Source of the DNA: DASSJF01 sp035280345
Lineage (GTDB): Bacteria; Sysuimicrobiota; Sysuimicrobiia; Sysuimicrobiales; Segetimicrobiaceae
Reading direction: 5' to 3'
Assembly (NCBI GenBank): GCA_035280345.1
Contig: DATEGA010000199.1
Span: 1 to 25,785 of the forward strand
Length of the DNA stretch: 25,785 bases
The notes beneath the pieces were generated by a model. It was not told the DNA's origin. It made no database searches and saw only the letters and a program-made list of their open reading frames with translations. Below, in pieces: positions 7,901 to 14,023 of the stretch (its first letter is position 1; each line of letters begins with the position of its first letter). A program made the position numbers and the translations under genes.

Positions 7901-9433
7901 GAACCGCTGCTTCAGATAGTGTGCGACGAGCCGCGGCCGGGCGCCCAGCACGGCAAGCGGCGTGTCGTCGCCCATCGAGCCGATCGGGTCCTTCGCCTCG
8001 GTCAGCATCGGCTGGAGGATCCGCTGCAGCTCCTCACGTGTGTAGCCGAACGCCACCAGGCGCCGCGTGAGGTCCGCACCGTCGCCGCGCGGCACGGACG
8101 CGTTCGCCGCCGCGGCCGGCCGGACGCGCTCCCGCGCAAGCCAGTCACTGTAGGGACGCCCCGCGGCGGCCTCGCGCTTGATCACGTCGTCGGTCAGGAT
8201 GCGGCCCGCCGCCGTGTCGACGGCGAGCATCCGGCCGGGACCGAGCCGGCCCTTCTCGATGATGCGCGCTACGTCGATGTCCGCGACGCCCGCTTCGCTG
8301 GCCACGATCACCAGCCCGTCGCCGGTGACGACGTACCGCGCCGGCCGGAGCCCGTTCCGGTCCAGCACCGCCGCGGCGTACCGGCCGTCGGAGAGTGCGA
8401 GCGCCGCGGGCCCGTCCCACGGCTCGGCGATTCCCGCGTGGAAATCGTAGAATGCGCGCACCTCGCCGGCCATCTCTCCGTGGTCCTCCCACGCCTCCGG
8501 CACCAGCATCATGATGGCGTGGAGGAGGTCGCGGCCGGAACGGACGAGCAGCTCGAGGGCGTTGTCGAGCATCGCGCTGTCGCTGCCGCCGGCCTGAATC
8601 ACGGGGAGTAGCTCGCCCAGACGCTCGCGCCACACCGGCGACGCCGCCTGCCGCTCGCGTGCGCGCATCCAGTTCACATTGCCGGAGAGCGTGTTGATCT
8701 CGCCGTTGTGCGCGAGAAATCGGAACGGCTGCGCGAGCGGCCAGCTCGGGAACGTGTTCGTGCTGTACCGCTGGTGGAATAGCGCAAGCGACGTCTCATA
8801 CCGCGGATCCCGTAGGTCGGGATAGAACCGTGCCAGCTGGGGCGCGACGAACATGCCCTTGTATACGATCGTGCGGTGGGAGCACGACGCGAGGTATGCC
8901 CCCTCGACCCCCTCGTCATCGAGTCGCTGTTCGATCAGGCGGCGCACCGTGTACAGTGCCCGTTCGAAATCCTCCGCGCCCAGCCGGTCGGGACGCCCGA
9001 TCAGCGCCTGCTGAACCTCGGGGCGGGTTCGCGCCGCCTGCGCCCCGAGCGCGGTGAGCGCCACCGGCACGTGGCGCCAGCCAAAGAAGACGAGGCCCTC
9101 GCGGGTGGCGACGTCCTCGATGATCGAGCGGGCACGGGCCTGCCCGCGCACATCGCGAGGCAGGAACGCCATCGCGACGCCGAGATCCGCATGACGCGGC
9201 GGCCGCACACCGAGACGATAGAGATCGGGCACGAGCAGGCGGTACGGAATCTGCGTGAGCACGCCGGCGCCGTCGCCCGTCTTGCCGTCCGCGGACACGG
9301 CGCCGCGGTGGGTGAGGCGCCCCACGGCGTTGAGCGCAAGTTCGAGCACGGCGTGGCTTCGACCGGCCGTGGTCGCCACGAACCCCGTGCCGCAGGCGTC
9401 GTGCTCGAAGCGCGCGTCTCGTAGATCAAACAC
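4955..9433 (-). CDS. gltB: Glutamate synthase, large subunit
   Basis: The enzyme makes two glutamates from glutamine and 2-oxoglutarate: ammonia released in the glutaminase domain is channelled to the FMN domain. From GTG 9433 it has 1492 residues, the normal family length. The N-terminus FEHDACGTGF places the class II amidotransferase nucleophile at Cys14 after a 13-residue propeptide. The FMN-binding barrel includes SPPPHHDIYSIEDLAQL and GADGGTGASP. The [3Fe-4S] cysteines are C1109, C1115 and C1120 (CVMARQCHLNTC). The glycine-rich C-terminal GXGXG helix domain (YGATGGQFFAAGRAGE onward) is complete. GTG 9433 is preceded by a strong GGAGGG Shine-Dalgarno; the frame is open to 9673, but that part runs through the leader terminator and lacks similarity. 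Expression should be controlled by the riboswitch and attenuator at 9502-9635. No gltD (NADPH-oxidising small subunit) is adjacent, so it lies elsewhere or electrons come from ferredoxin. Confidence 0.97.
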   Translation of the reverse strand: MFDLRDARFEHDACGTGFVATTAGRSHAVLELALNAVGRLTHRGAVSADGKTGDGAGVLTQIPYRLLVPDLYRLGVRPPRHADLGVAMAFLPRDVRGQARARSIIEDVATREGLVFFGWRHVPVALTALGAQAARTRPEVQQALIGRPDRLGAEDFERALYTVRRLIEQRLDDEGVEGAYLASCSHRTIVYKGMFVAPQLARFYPDLRDPRYETSLALFHQRYSTNTFPSWPLAQPFRFLAHNGEINTLSGNVNWMRARERQAASPVWRERLGELLPVIQAGGSDSAMLDNALELLVRSGRDLLHAIMMLVPEAWEDHGEMAGEVRAFYDFHAGIAEPWDGPAALALSDGRYAAAVLDRNGLRPARYVVTGDGLVIVASEAGVADIDVARIIEKGRLGPGRMLAVDTAAGRILTDDVIKREAAAGRPYSDWLARERVRPAAAANASVPRGDGADLTRRLVAFGYTREELQRILQPMLTEAKDPIGSMGDDTPLAVLGARPRLVAHYLKQRFAQVTNPPIDPLRERLVMSLRTLLGARPSLLAEGPEHARLIELSSPVLSPADLTALGALGGPFRLRMVDALFPAAEGAEGLERALVRVCDEAIYQVEEGAALLVISDRGADASRAPIPPVLAAGAVHQALIRRGMRMGASLIVETDEARDVHQLALLIGYGASVVCPRLAYDAVAAEARRLGVPPDAALGRYRAALDAGLLKIMSKMGISTISSYHGAAMFEAVGLDHALVEFALTGTPTRVGGIGLAEVAEDTLARHAAAWRRAGEAPALDDPGAFRFRKGGDYHAFHPNVLRALHRLSLGGGDEAYLAYAWEVTHRPPTALRDLLEFRGRTPIDLDEVEPVSSIVRRFIVSSMSHGSLSREAHEMLAVAMNRLGARSASGEGGEDPARYAPRPNGNSANSAIKQIASGRFGVTAAYLASAQELEIKMAQGSKPGEGGQIPGAKVSGEIARIRRSQPGITLISPPPHHDIYSIEDLAQLIYDLKQGNPGARVSVKLVSEAGVGTIAAGVVKAYADTVHIAGADGGTGASPLDSIKNAGVAWELGLAETQQTLVANNLRGRVRLRVDGGLKTGRDVVVAAMLGAEEFGFASAAVVALGCVMARQCHLNTCPVGIATQREDLRAKFAGTPERVINFMLGVADDVRRILASLGFRALDEIVGRPDLLRVREETASGRARRLTLERVLADPDLSGTRARHARQDRNDRPGTPYDDHILLEIRDAILAGRAVDCAFSIGNGDRAVGARIAAAIARRYGDGGLPDGTVTLRFTGTAGQSFGAWCVPGMRLLLTGEANDYVGKGMTGGTLVVRPSAALLGASHRHVIVGNTVLYGATGGQFFAAGRAGERFAVRNSGAVAVVEGTGDHGCEYMTGGAVVVLGETGRNFGAGMTGGIAFVLDTEGRFTARFHPGLVAARRVDGADGARRLRALVEAHAEATGSGRARAILDEWEVWFPKFWQLVPKDAPSMAPEAPLETAPAGTAPPAL

Positions 9434-9501
9434 CGGCGCCCTCCCCCTCCCGCCGTTTCTGCCGCCTGCGCCACGCTCTCCCGCGGTATTCGTTCGAAAT
9501 G

Positions 9502-9543
9502 AAAAAACCCGAGAGAGGTCCTGAAGAGGAACCCTCCCTCGGG
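9502..9543 (-). terminator. Intrinsic terminator/attenuator in the gltB leader
   Basis: On the minus strand CCCGAGGGAGGGTTCCT (9543-9527) pairs with AGGACCTCTCTCGGG (9522-9508). This gives about 14 base pairs with two single-base bulges and a CTTC loop, followed directly by six T's (9507-9502). It lies about 70 bases upstream of the gltB start, inside the transcript, so it acts as an attenuator. Its 5' arm overlaps the 3' part of the riboswitch (CGGGATAAAAGCCCG), so the two folds should be mutually exclusive. Confidence 0.9.
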
Positions 9544-9635
9544 CTTTTATCCCGACGGTGTAACGCCGCGTGGGCCGTCTGCGCCGCTCGGTCCTGTCCG
9601 GCCACCCGCCGCGGAACCCTAGGCGCACTCCCTCC
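9531..9635 (-). promoter_or_regulatory. ykkC-class riboswitch aptamer, probably ppGpp-sensing (subtype 2a)
   Basis: Read on the minus strand, the leader shows the conserved ykkC blocks in order: GTGCGCCTAGGGTTCCGC (about 9628-9611), GGACAGGACCGAG (about 9599-9587), GGCGCAGACGG (about 9585-9575) and TTACACC followed by CGGGATAAAAGCCCG (about 9563-9540). TGCGCC (9627-9622) pairs with GGCGCA (9585-9580) as the P2 helix. Further local hairpins form at the P3 and P4 positions. From the published family, subtype 1 binds guanidine, 2a ppGpp, 2b PRPP and 2c nucleoside diphosphates. Glutamate synthase and amino-acid biosynthesis genes are typical of the ppGpp class, so I favour 2a; the subtype itself is inference. 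The family call is from memory of the consensus, but the match is extensive. A 10-bp hairpin (9661-9634) sits just 5' and may be part of the folded unit. Confidence 0.88.
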
Positions 9636-9661
9636 GTGCCGGCGTCACGGCCGGCGTACGG
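9634..9661 (-). other. GC-rich hairpin at the 5' edge of the riboswitch
   Basis: Minus-strand CCGT-AC-GCCGGC, a CGTGAC loop, then GCCGGC-ACGG forms a stem of 10 base pairs with a two-base bulge. It directly precedes the conserved ykkC blocks and lies within the expected transcript, about 20 bases from its 5' end. ykkC subtype 2 aptamers are reported to carry an additional helix compared with guanidine-I RNAs. This stem could serve that role or just insulate the aptamer. Confidence 0.6.
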
Positions 9662-9687
9662 ACCGGTATTCAATTGTGTTGCTTCCT

Positions 9688-9716
9688 TAGATAGCAGAGC
9701 CCTTGGTGGTTGTCAA
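9688..9716 (-). promoter_or_regulatory. gltB promoter (extended -10, sigma70-type)
   Basis: On the minus strand a perfect -35 TTGACA (9716-9711) is followed after exactly 17 bases by TATCTA (9693-9688). A TGC triplet just before it makes an extended -10. Transcription should start near 9681, giving a leader of about 250 bases that includes the riboswitch and terminator. This AT-rich patch stands out in a 70% GC window. Confidence 0.8.
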
Positions 9717-9717
9717 T

Positions 9718-9730
9718 GCGGACGGTCCGC
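9718..9730. promoter_or_regulatory. Perfect 6-1-6 palindrome abutting the gltB -35 box
   Basis: GCGGACGGTCCGC is a perfect inverted repeat (GCGGAC / GTCCGC around one base) ending one base before the TTGACA box and lying between the nagA stop codon and the gltB promoter. The 10-mer CGGTCCGCCG occurs at 9723-9732 and again at 9743-9752, exactly 20 bp apart on the same helix face. It could be an operator. A chance GC-rich palindrome cannot be excluded. Confidence 0.4.
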
Positions 9731-9737
9731 CGCGGGC

Positions 9738-10883
9738 CTACGCGGTCCGCCGGTAGGCGATCTCGCCCCGCGCGATCGTCAGCAGCACGTCGCCGTCGCG
9801 GCCGAGCACGACGAGGTCCGCGTCCGCGCCGGGCGCGATGCGCCCTTTCCGGCGGTGCAGGCCGAGCACGCGCGCGGGCGTGAGCGACGCGGCCTGGACC
9901 GCGTCGCGCCGGCTAACGCCCGCCGCGGCGGCAAAGTTCTGCACGCCCCGGTGCAATTGTAAGGTGCTGCCGGCGAGCGTGCCGTCGGCGAGGCGCGGCA
10001 CGCCGTCCTTCACCTCGACCGTCTGCTCGCCCAGCGTGAAGGCCCCCCGCCCCATCCCCGCCGCGGCGATCGCGTCCGTGACGAGCACGATGCGGCCCAT
10101 CCCGGCGGCGTGCGCGGCCAGCGACAGGATCGCCGGGTGTACGTGGGCGTAGTCGGCGATCAGCCCCAGCGCGAGCGCGGGCGTCACGAGCGCGCCGCCG
10201 GCGGCGCCCGGCTCCCGATGATGGATCCCGCGCATCGCGTTGAAGAGGTGTGTGGCCATGCGGGCCCCCCACCGCACGGCGGCCTGGACGTCGTCGAACG
10301 CGGCATCCGTGTGCCCGATCGAGACGACGACGCCCTGCGCGGCCAGCATGCGGACGACCGCTTCGGCGCCCTCGAGTTCGGGGGCGAGCGTCACAAGGCG
10401 CAGCGCACCGTCGAGGCGGCGGACGGTCTCGGCGGCCTCGCCGGGATCGGGCGCGCGGAGGGCGTGCGCCGGATGCGCCCCGCGCCGCAGCGGATTGAGG
10501 TAGGGTCCCTCCATGTGCACGCCGAGGATCTCGGGCCCCGGAGCCGCGCGGCGCATCGCGATCGCCGCGGCCTCGCCGGCGCGGCGCATCTCGTCGAGCG
10601 GGGCGCTGATGATCGTCGGCAGGTACGCGGTCACGCCGGTCGCGGCGAGATACCGCCCAAGCGTCTCGTACGCGGGCGCCCCCGAGCGAAGGCAGTCGAT
10701 CCCGGCCCCGCCGTTGACCTGGAGGTCAATCAGGCCGGGGATCAGCGTCGCGTCGGGAAACGACAGCGCCCCGGCCGGCGCGGGTTCCGCGGAAACGCGC
10801 GCGATGCGGCCGTGTTCGACGACGACAACGCCCGGGGTCAAGTCGCGGTCGGCGGCGAGCACCGTACCGGCGGACACGATCAT
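9738..10883 (-). CDS. nagA: N-acetylglucosamine-6-phosphate deacetylase
   Basis: NagA hydrolyses GlcNAc-6-P to GlcN-6-P and acetate, the committing step of amino-sugar catabolism and cell-wall recycling. About 381 residues, full length. Counting from a GTG at 10886, one codon upstream, the amidohydrolase elements are PGLIDLQVNGG (50-60), the metal ligand Glu126 in GVHMEGPYL, His192 in SIGHTDA, His213 in THLFNAM, and catalytic Asp271 in VTDAIAAAGM. LQVNGG instead of an HxH pair is usual for NagA with one metal site. Start codons GTG (10886) and ATG (10883) are adjacent; ATG is preferred, with GGAAG about 10 bases upstream. It is divergent from the murQ/anmK operon across a 95-base gap with a large inverted repeat, suggesting joint regulation. 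Its stop lies about 20 bases before the gltB promoter with no terminator between. nagB is not in the window. Confidence 0.95.
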   Translation of the reverse strand: MIVSAGTVLAADRDLTPGVVVVEHGRIARVSAEPAPAGALSFPDATLIPGLIDLQVNGGAGIDCLRSGAPAYETLGRYLAATGVTAYLPTIISAPLDEMRRAGEAAAIAMRRAAPGPEILGVHMEGPYLNPLRRGAHPAHALRAPDPGEAAETVRRLDGALRLVTLAPELEGAEAVVRMLAAQGVVVSIGHTDAAFDDVQAAVRWGARMATHLFNAMRGIHHREPGAAGGALVTPALALGLIADYAHVHPAILSLAAHAAGMGRIVLVTDAIAAAGMGRGAFTLGEQTVEVKDGVPRLADGTLAGSTLQLHRGVQNFAAAAGVSRRDAVQAASLTPARVLGLHRRKGRIAPGADADLVVLGRDGDVLLTIARGEIAYRRTA

Positions 10884-10916
10884 CACCGTCTGCTTCCGGC
10901 CCGCGCGGAATCGCTC

Positions 10917-10959
10917 CTGCGGTGCGCGCGCCCGGCAGGCCGCGCCGCGCGCACCGGAG
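10917..10959. repeat. Inverted repeat in the nagA / importer divergent region
   Basis: CGGTGCGCGCG (10920-10930) and CGCGCGCACCG (10946-10956) are perfect 11-base inverted arms around a 15-base centre. After one mismatch, two more outer pairs extend the dyad (CT at 10917-10918, AG at 10958-10959). It lies between the divergent starts of nagA (10883) and the GNAT gene (10982). It could be a regulator-binding site serving both directions or an RNA hairpin in the GNAT leader. No clear -10/-35 pair is visible in this gap, and no regulator gene is in the window. Confidence 0.5.
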
Positions 10960-10981
10960 AACTCAGGAGCGTGAGCGCGTC

Positions 10982-11461
10982 GTGACGGTACGGCCGCTCC
11001 GCGCGGAAGACGTGGACGCCTGTGCTTCGATTATGTCCGGCCTTCCGCTGTGGCGCGAGTACGGGGTGACGATCCGCGAGGCGCGCGAGACGTTTGCCGC
11101 CGCGCTCGGGGGCGCCGCCCAGGTCGTGGTGGCCGACGACGGCGGGCGCGTCGTCGGGTTCGTCGAGTATCTCGTCCGCGGCACGTTAGGGCACAGCGGC
11201 TACGTCTGGGCGATCGGCGTCGCCGCCGATGCGCAGGGGCGCGGCGTCGGCGGGCGGTTGATGGACGCCGCGGAAGCGAGTATCTTCAAGGCGGGGCCAA
11301 ACGTGTTCTTGCTGGTCAACGCCTCCAACGCCGGCGCCCAAGGGTTCTATGAGCGGCGCGGTTACCGGCGGATCGGCGAACTCACCGATTACGTCCGGTT
11401 GGGGCTGACCGAGATTCTGTACCGCAAGACGCAGGGTCCGATCCGCGCGGATCGTCCCTGA
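10982..11461 (+). CDS. GNAT-family N-acetyltransferase
   Basis: A 159-residue cytoplasmic protein with the GNAT fold, transferring acetyl from acetyl-CoA to an unknown amine. Motif A is IGVAADAQGRGVGGRLMDAA, with the pyrophosphate-binding Q-G-R-G-V-G loop at about residues 84-89. Motif B is VNASNAGAQGFYERRGY, with the usual Tyr. The start GTG 10982 sits where similarity begins (VTVRPLRAEDVDA). GGAG lies 12 bases upstream, a little far. The frame is open to a GTG at 10922, but that would put the start inside the inverted repeat with no Shine-Dalgarno. It is the first gene of the rightward amino-sugar operon, 50 bases before the binding protein. An amino sugar or peptide amine substrate would fit, but that is a guess from position. 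Confidence 0.88.
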   Translation: MTVRPLRAEDVDACASIMSGLPLWREYGVTIREARETFAAALGGAAQVVVADDGGRVVGFVEYLVRGTLGHSGYVWAIGVAADAQGRGVGGRLMDAAEASIFKAGPNVFLLVNASNAGAQGFYERRGYRRIGELTDYVRLGLTEILYRKTQGPIRADRP

Positions 11462-11511
11462 GCGGGCGCGATGATCGGCGGGGATGCGTGGCACACTGTG
11501 GGGGGTGCAGT

Positions 11512-13035
11512 ATGAACATTCGACGACTCGCATGGCTGAGTGTGGCACTGCTTGTGGCGCTCTCGGTTCCGGCTCTGAGAGCCGGCGCGGCGCCCGCCAA
11601 GGTGACGCTCACGTTCGGGGTCGATCAGGAGGTCGTCGGCCTCGATCCTAATAAGGTCACGGCCTTCTCGTCGTTCCGGCGCATCGATCTGCTCTACAAC
11701 AAGCTCGTCACCTACGATGCCGGGCTGCACGTCGTCGGAGATCTCGCCGAATCGTGGGATAACCCCGACGCCCGGACGTACGTCTTTCACCTGCGCCACG
11801 GCGTGCAGTTCCACGACGGAACGGAGATGACGAGCGCCGACGTCGTCTACACGCTCAATCGGATCCTCGATCCGAAGACGGCGTCACCCGGGCGCTCGTA
11901 CATCGACGTGATCGACAGCGTAACGGCGGCGGACAAGTACACGGTGCGGGTCCACCTGCAGTACCCGCTCGCGTCCCTGCTCTCAGGCCTCGCCTCGGGC
12001 AACGCGGCGATCGTCGAGCAGGCGGCGATGCAGCGCGGCGCGGATTTGCAAAAGACCGAGGCGGGCACCGGGCCGTTCATGCTGGGGGAGTGGGTACCGG
12101 ACAACTTCATGCGCCTCACCCGCAACCCGCGCTACTTCAAGCGCGGCATGCCGCGGGTCGACGAGGTGGTGTTCCGGATCATCCCCGAGCAGGCGTCTCT
12201 GCTCGCCGGACTGCGGTCCCGGAGCCTCGACATCGCCACGATCTCGGACGGCAGCGTCGTCAAGCAGGCGCAGTCCGTCACTTCGTTTGCCGTCCAGCAG
12301 GCGCCGAGCCTCAACCTCCGGATCTTCTCGTTTAACACGACGCGGAAGCCGTTCAGCGATCCGCGCGTGCGCGACGCGGTCGCCTTCGCGATCGACCGCC
12401 AGGCGATCATCAACGCCGCGGAGTTTGGCCTGGGCGTCGTGAGCGGACCGATTCCGGCGCCCGACCGCGTGTGGGCGCTGCCGGTCTCGACCTTCCCCGA
12501 GTACCATGGCAACCCGGCGCGCGCGCGTCAGCTGCTCCAAGAAGCCGGGGCCGCGGGCGCGTCTTTCAGCATCACCGTCTCCCCGACGTACGAGGGCGGC
12601 CTGGCCGTCGCGCAGGTGATCCAGAGCCAGTTGAAAGCGGTCGGCCTCAACGCGAACATCCAGAACGTCGAGTGGGGCCAGTACATCAACCTGTGGGTGA
12701 AGCGCGACTTCGACTCGATGGTGGAACTGCGCGGCGGCGACCCGGACCCCGATCGGTTCCTCTACCGGACGTTCTACAGCACCGGCGCGGTCAACAACTT
12801 CCTCTTCAAGGACGCGTCGGTCGACAAGTTGCTGGACCGCGGCCGGGTGCACGTCACCGTGGCCGAGCGCTTGCCGATCTACCATGATCTCGAGCGTGCT
12901 CTTGTCACCGACGCGCCCGCGGTCTTTCTCTACACGCCGATGGAGTCGCAGGTGATGCAGACGTACGTGAAGGGTTTCCGCATCATTCCGACAGGCGCCC
13001 TGAACTACCTGGAGCAGACATCGATCGAGAAGTAG
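11512..13035 (+). CDS. Peptide-type ABC transporter substrate-binding protein (SBP family 5)
   Basis: This is the extracytoplasmic receptor of a DppA/OppA-type importer, 507 residues. The N-terminus is a Sec signal: MNIRR, a hydrophobic run to about residue 23, and likely cleavage after AGA near 28. There is no lipobox Cys, so the protein is probably free in the periplasm. Family features include LAESWDNPDARTYVFHLR followed by GVQFHDGTEMTSADVVYTL (about 77-115), GTGPFMLGEW and TRNPRYFKRG. ATG 11512 is preceded by GGGGGTG; an in-frame GTG at 11488 would bury the signal peptide. The two cognate permeases follow. Linkage to murQ, anmK and an amidase suggests a muropeptide or MurNAc-containing ligand rather than ordinary dipeptides; this is inference. 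Confidence 0.93.
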   Translation: MNIRRLAWLSVALLVALSVPALRAGAAPAKVTLTFGVDQEVVGLDPNKVTAFSSFRRIDLLYNKLVTYDAGLHVVGDLAESWDNPDARTYVFHLRHGVQFHDGTEMTSADVVYTLNRILDPKTASPGRSYIDVIDSVTAADKYTVRVHLQYPLASLLSGLASGNAAIVEQAAMQRGADLQKTEAGTGPFMLGEWVPDNFMRLTRNPRYFKRGMPRVDEVVFRIIPEQASLLAGLRSRSLDIATISDGSVVKQAQSVTSFAVQQAPSLNLRIFSFNTTRKPFSDPRVRDAVAFAIDRQAIINAAEFGLGVVSGPIPAPDRVWALPVSTFPEYHGNPARARQLLQEAGAAGASFSITVSPTYEGGLAVAQVIQSQLKAVGLNANIQNVEWGQYINLWVKRDFDSMVELRGGDPDPDRFLYRTFYSTGAVNNFLFKDASVDKLLDRGRVHVTVAERLPIYHDLERALVTDAPAVFLYTPMESQVMQTYVKGFRIIPTGALNYLEQTSIEK

Positions 13036-13072
13036 CCACGACGCCCGAAAGCCGCAACCGGAGCCGGCCGGT

Positions 13073-14023
13073 ATGAGCGCGTTTCTCGCCGGCCGGCTCC
13101 TCACGCTTATTCCGGTCCTCTGGGGCGTGTCGATCGTCGTCTTCCTGCTCATTCACCTCCTGCCGGGCAACGCGATCCAGATCTTCCTCGGAACGCAGGT
13201 CGCGATGACGCCAGCCCAGATGGACGAATTGCGGCGGCTCTTCGGGCTCGACAAACCCCTGCCGCTGCAGTATGTCGACTGGATCAGCCATCTGCTGCGG
13301 GGGGACTTCGGTGTGTCGCTGCGGACGAGCCGGCCGGTGTTGCCGGACATCCTCGGCCGGCTGCCGCTCAGCGGCGAGGTCACACTGCTCGCGCTCGTCA
13401 TCGCCCTCGTGATCGGCGTCCCCGTCGGGATCGCCGCGGCCCTGCGCCGAGGGTCGGCCGCCGACGCGGCGATCCAGCTCGGCGGGCTCGCCGGCCTCAG
13501 CATCCCGAACTTCTGGCTCGCCACGATGCTGCTGCTGGCGCTCGGCAACGTCGGATCGATTGCGTCGATCGGCGTCTACGTCGGCTTCTTCGCGGATCCG
13601 GTCCACAACCTCGCCGTGATGCTGCTGCCCTCGTTCTCCCTCGGGATTGCGCTCGCCGCGGTGATGATGCGGTTCACCCGCTCGTCGCTGCTCGAGGCGC
13701 TCGGGCACGACTACGTCCGGACGGCGCGGGCCAAGGGACTCCGCGAGCAGCTGGTGACCTACCGGCATGTGCTCCGCAACGCCCTGATCCCGCTGATCAC
13801 CGTCGTCGGCTTCCAGGCCGGCTATCTGCTCGGCGGGACCGTTGTCATCGAGGAGGTCTTCGCGCTGCCCGGTTTGGGACGGCTCGCGCTCGCGGCGATC
13901 GGCCAGCGCGACTACCCGGTGGTGCAGGGCGTCGTGCTCGTGATCGCCCTGCTGTTCGTGTTGGTGAACCTCGCCGTGGACGTGACGTACGCGCTCGTCG
14001 ATCCGCGGGTCCGGTACGGATGA
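13073..14023 (+). CDS. Peptide-type ABC transporter permease (DppB-like)
   Basis: An inner-membrane permease of 316 residues with about six membrane segments. The first is LTLIPVLWGVSIVVFLLI, followed by the LLPGN turn characteristic of DppB/OppB proteins. The cytoplasmic EAA loop that contacts the ATPase reads DYVRTARAKGLREQLVTYRH and continues VLRNALIPL, a canonical version. ATG 13073 has GGAG nine bases upstream. The gene starts 37 bases after the binding-protein stop and ends in an ATGA overlap with the second permease, so the two are translationally coupled. It pairs with the next gene to form the channel. Confidence 0.93.
   Translation: MSAFLAGRLLTLIPVLWGVSIVVFLLIHLLPGNAIQIFLGTQVAMTPAQMDELRRLFGLDKPLPLQYVDWISHLLRGDFGVSLRTSRPVLPDILGRLPLSGEVTLLALVIALVIGVPVGIAAALRRGSAADAAIQLGGLAGLSIPNFWLATMLLLALGNVGSIASIGVYVGFFADPVHNLAVMLLPSFSLGIALAAVMMRFTRSSLLEALGHDYVRTARAKGLREQLVTYRHVLRNALIPLITVVGFQAGYLLGGTVVIEEVFALPGLGRLALAAIGQRDYPVVQGVVLVIALLFVLVNLAVDVTYALVDPRVRYG

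Noticed and set aside
9502..9543. The leader hairpin as a terminator for a plus-strand gene
   Set aside because: It is nearly symmetric and on the plus strand is followed by CTTTTAT, but there is no plus-strand gene upstream of it. The clean T6 run is on the minus strand inside the gltB transcript.
9531..9635. T-box, cobalamin or glutamine riboswitch in the gltB leader
   Set aside because: GGGTTCCGCGG looks briefly like a T-box core, but the remaining blocks (GGACCGAG, TTACACC, GGGATAAAAGCCC) fit the ykkC class and nothing else I considered.
9531..9635. Guanidine-I as the riboswitch subtype
   Set aside because: No guanidine carboxylase, SugE-type exporter or urea-related gene follows. Glutamate synthase points to the ppGpp subtype, although this is context and not proof.
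9434..9673. N-terminal extension of gltB back to a TTG at 9673
   Set aside because: The extension would translate the riboswitch and terminator. The family starts just before the EHDACG motif, and GTG 9433 has a strong Shine-Dalgarno.
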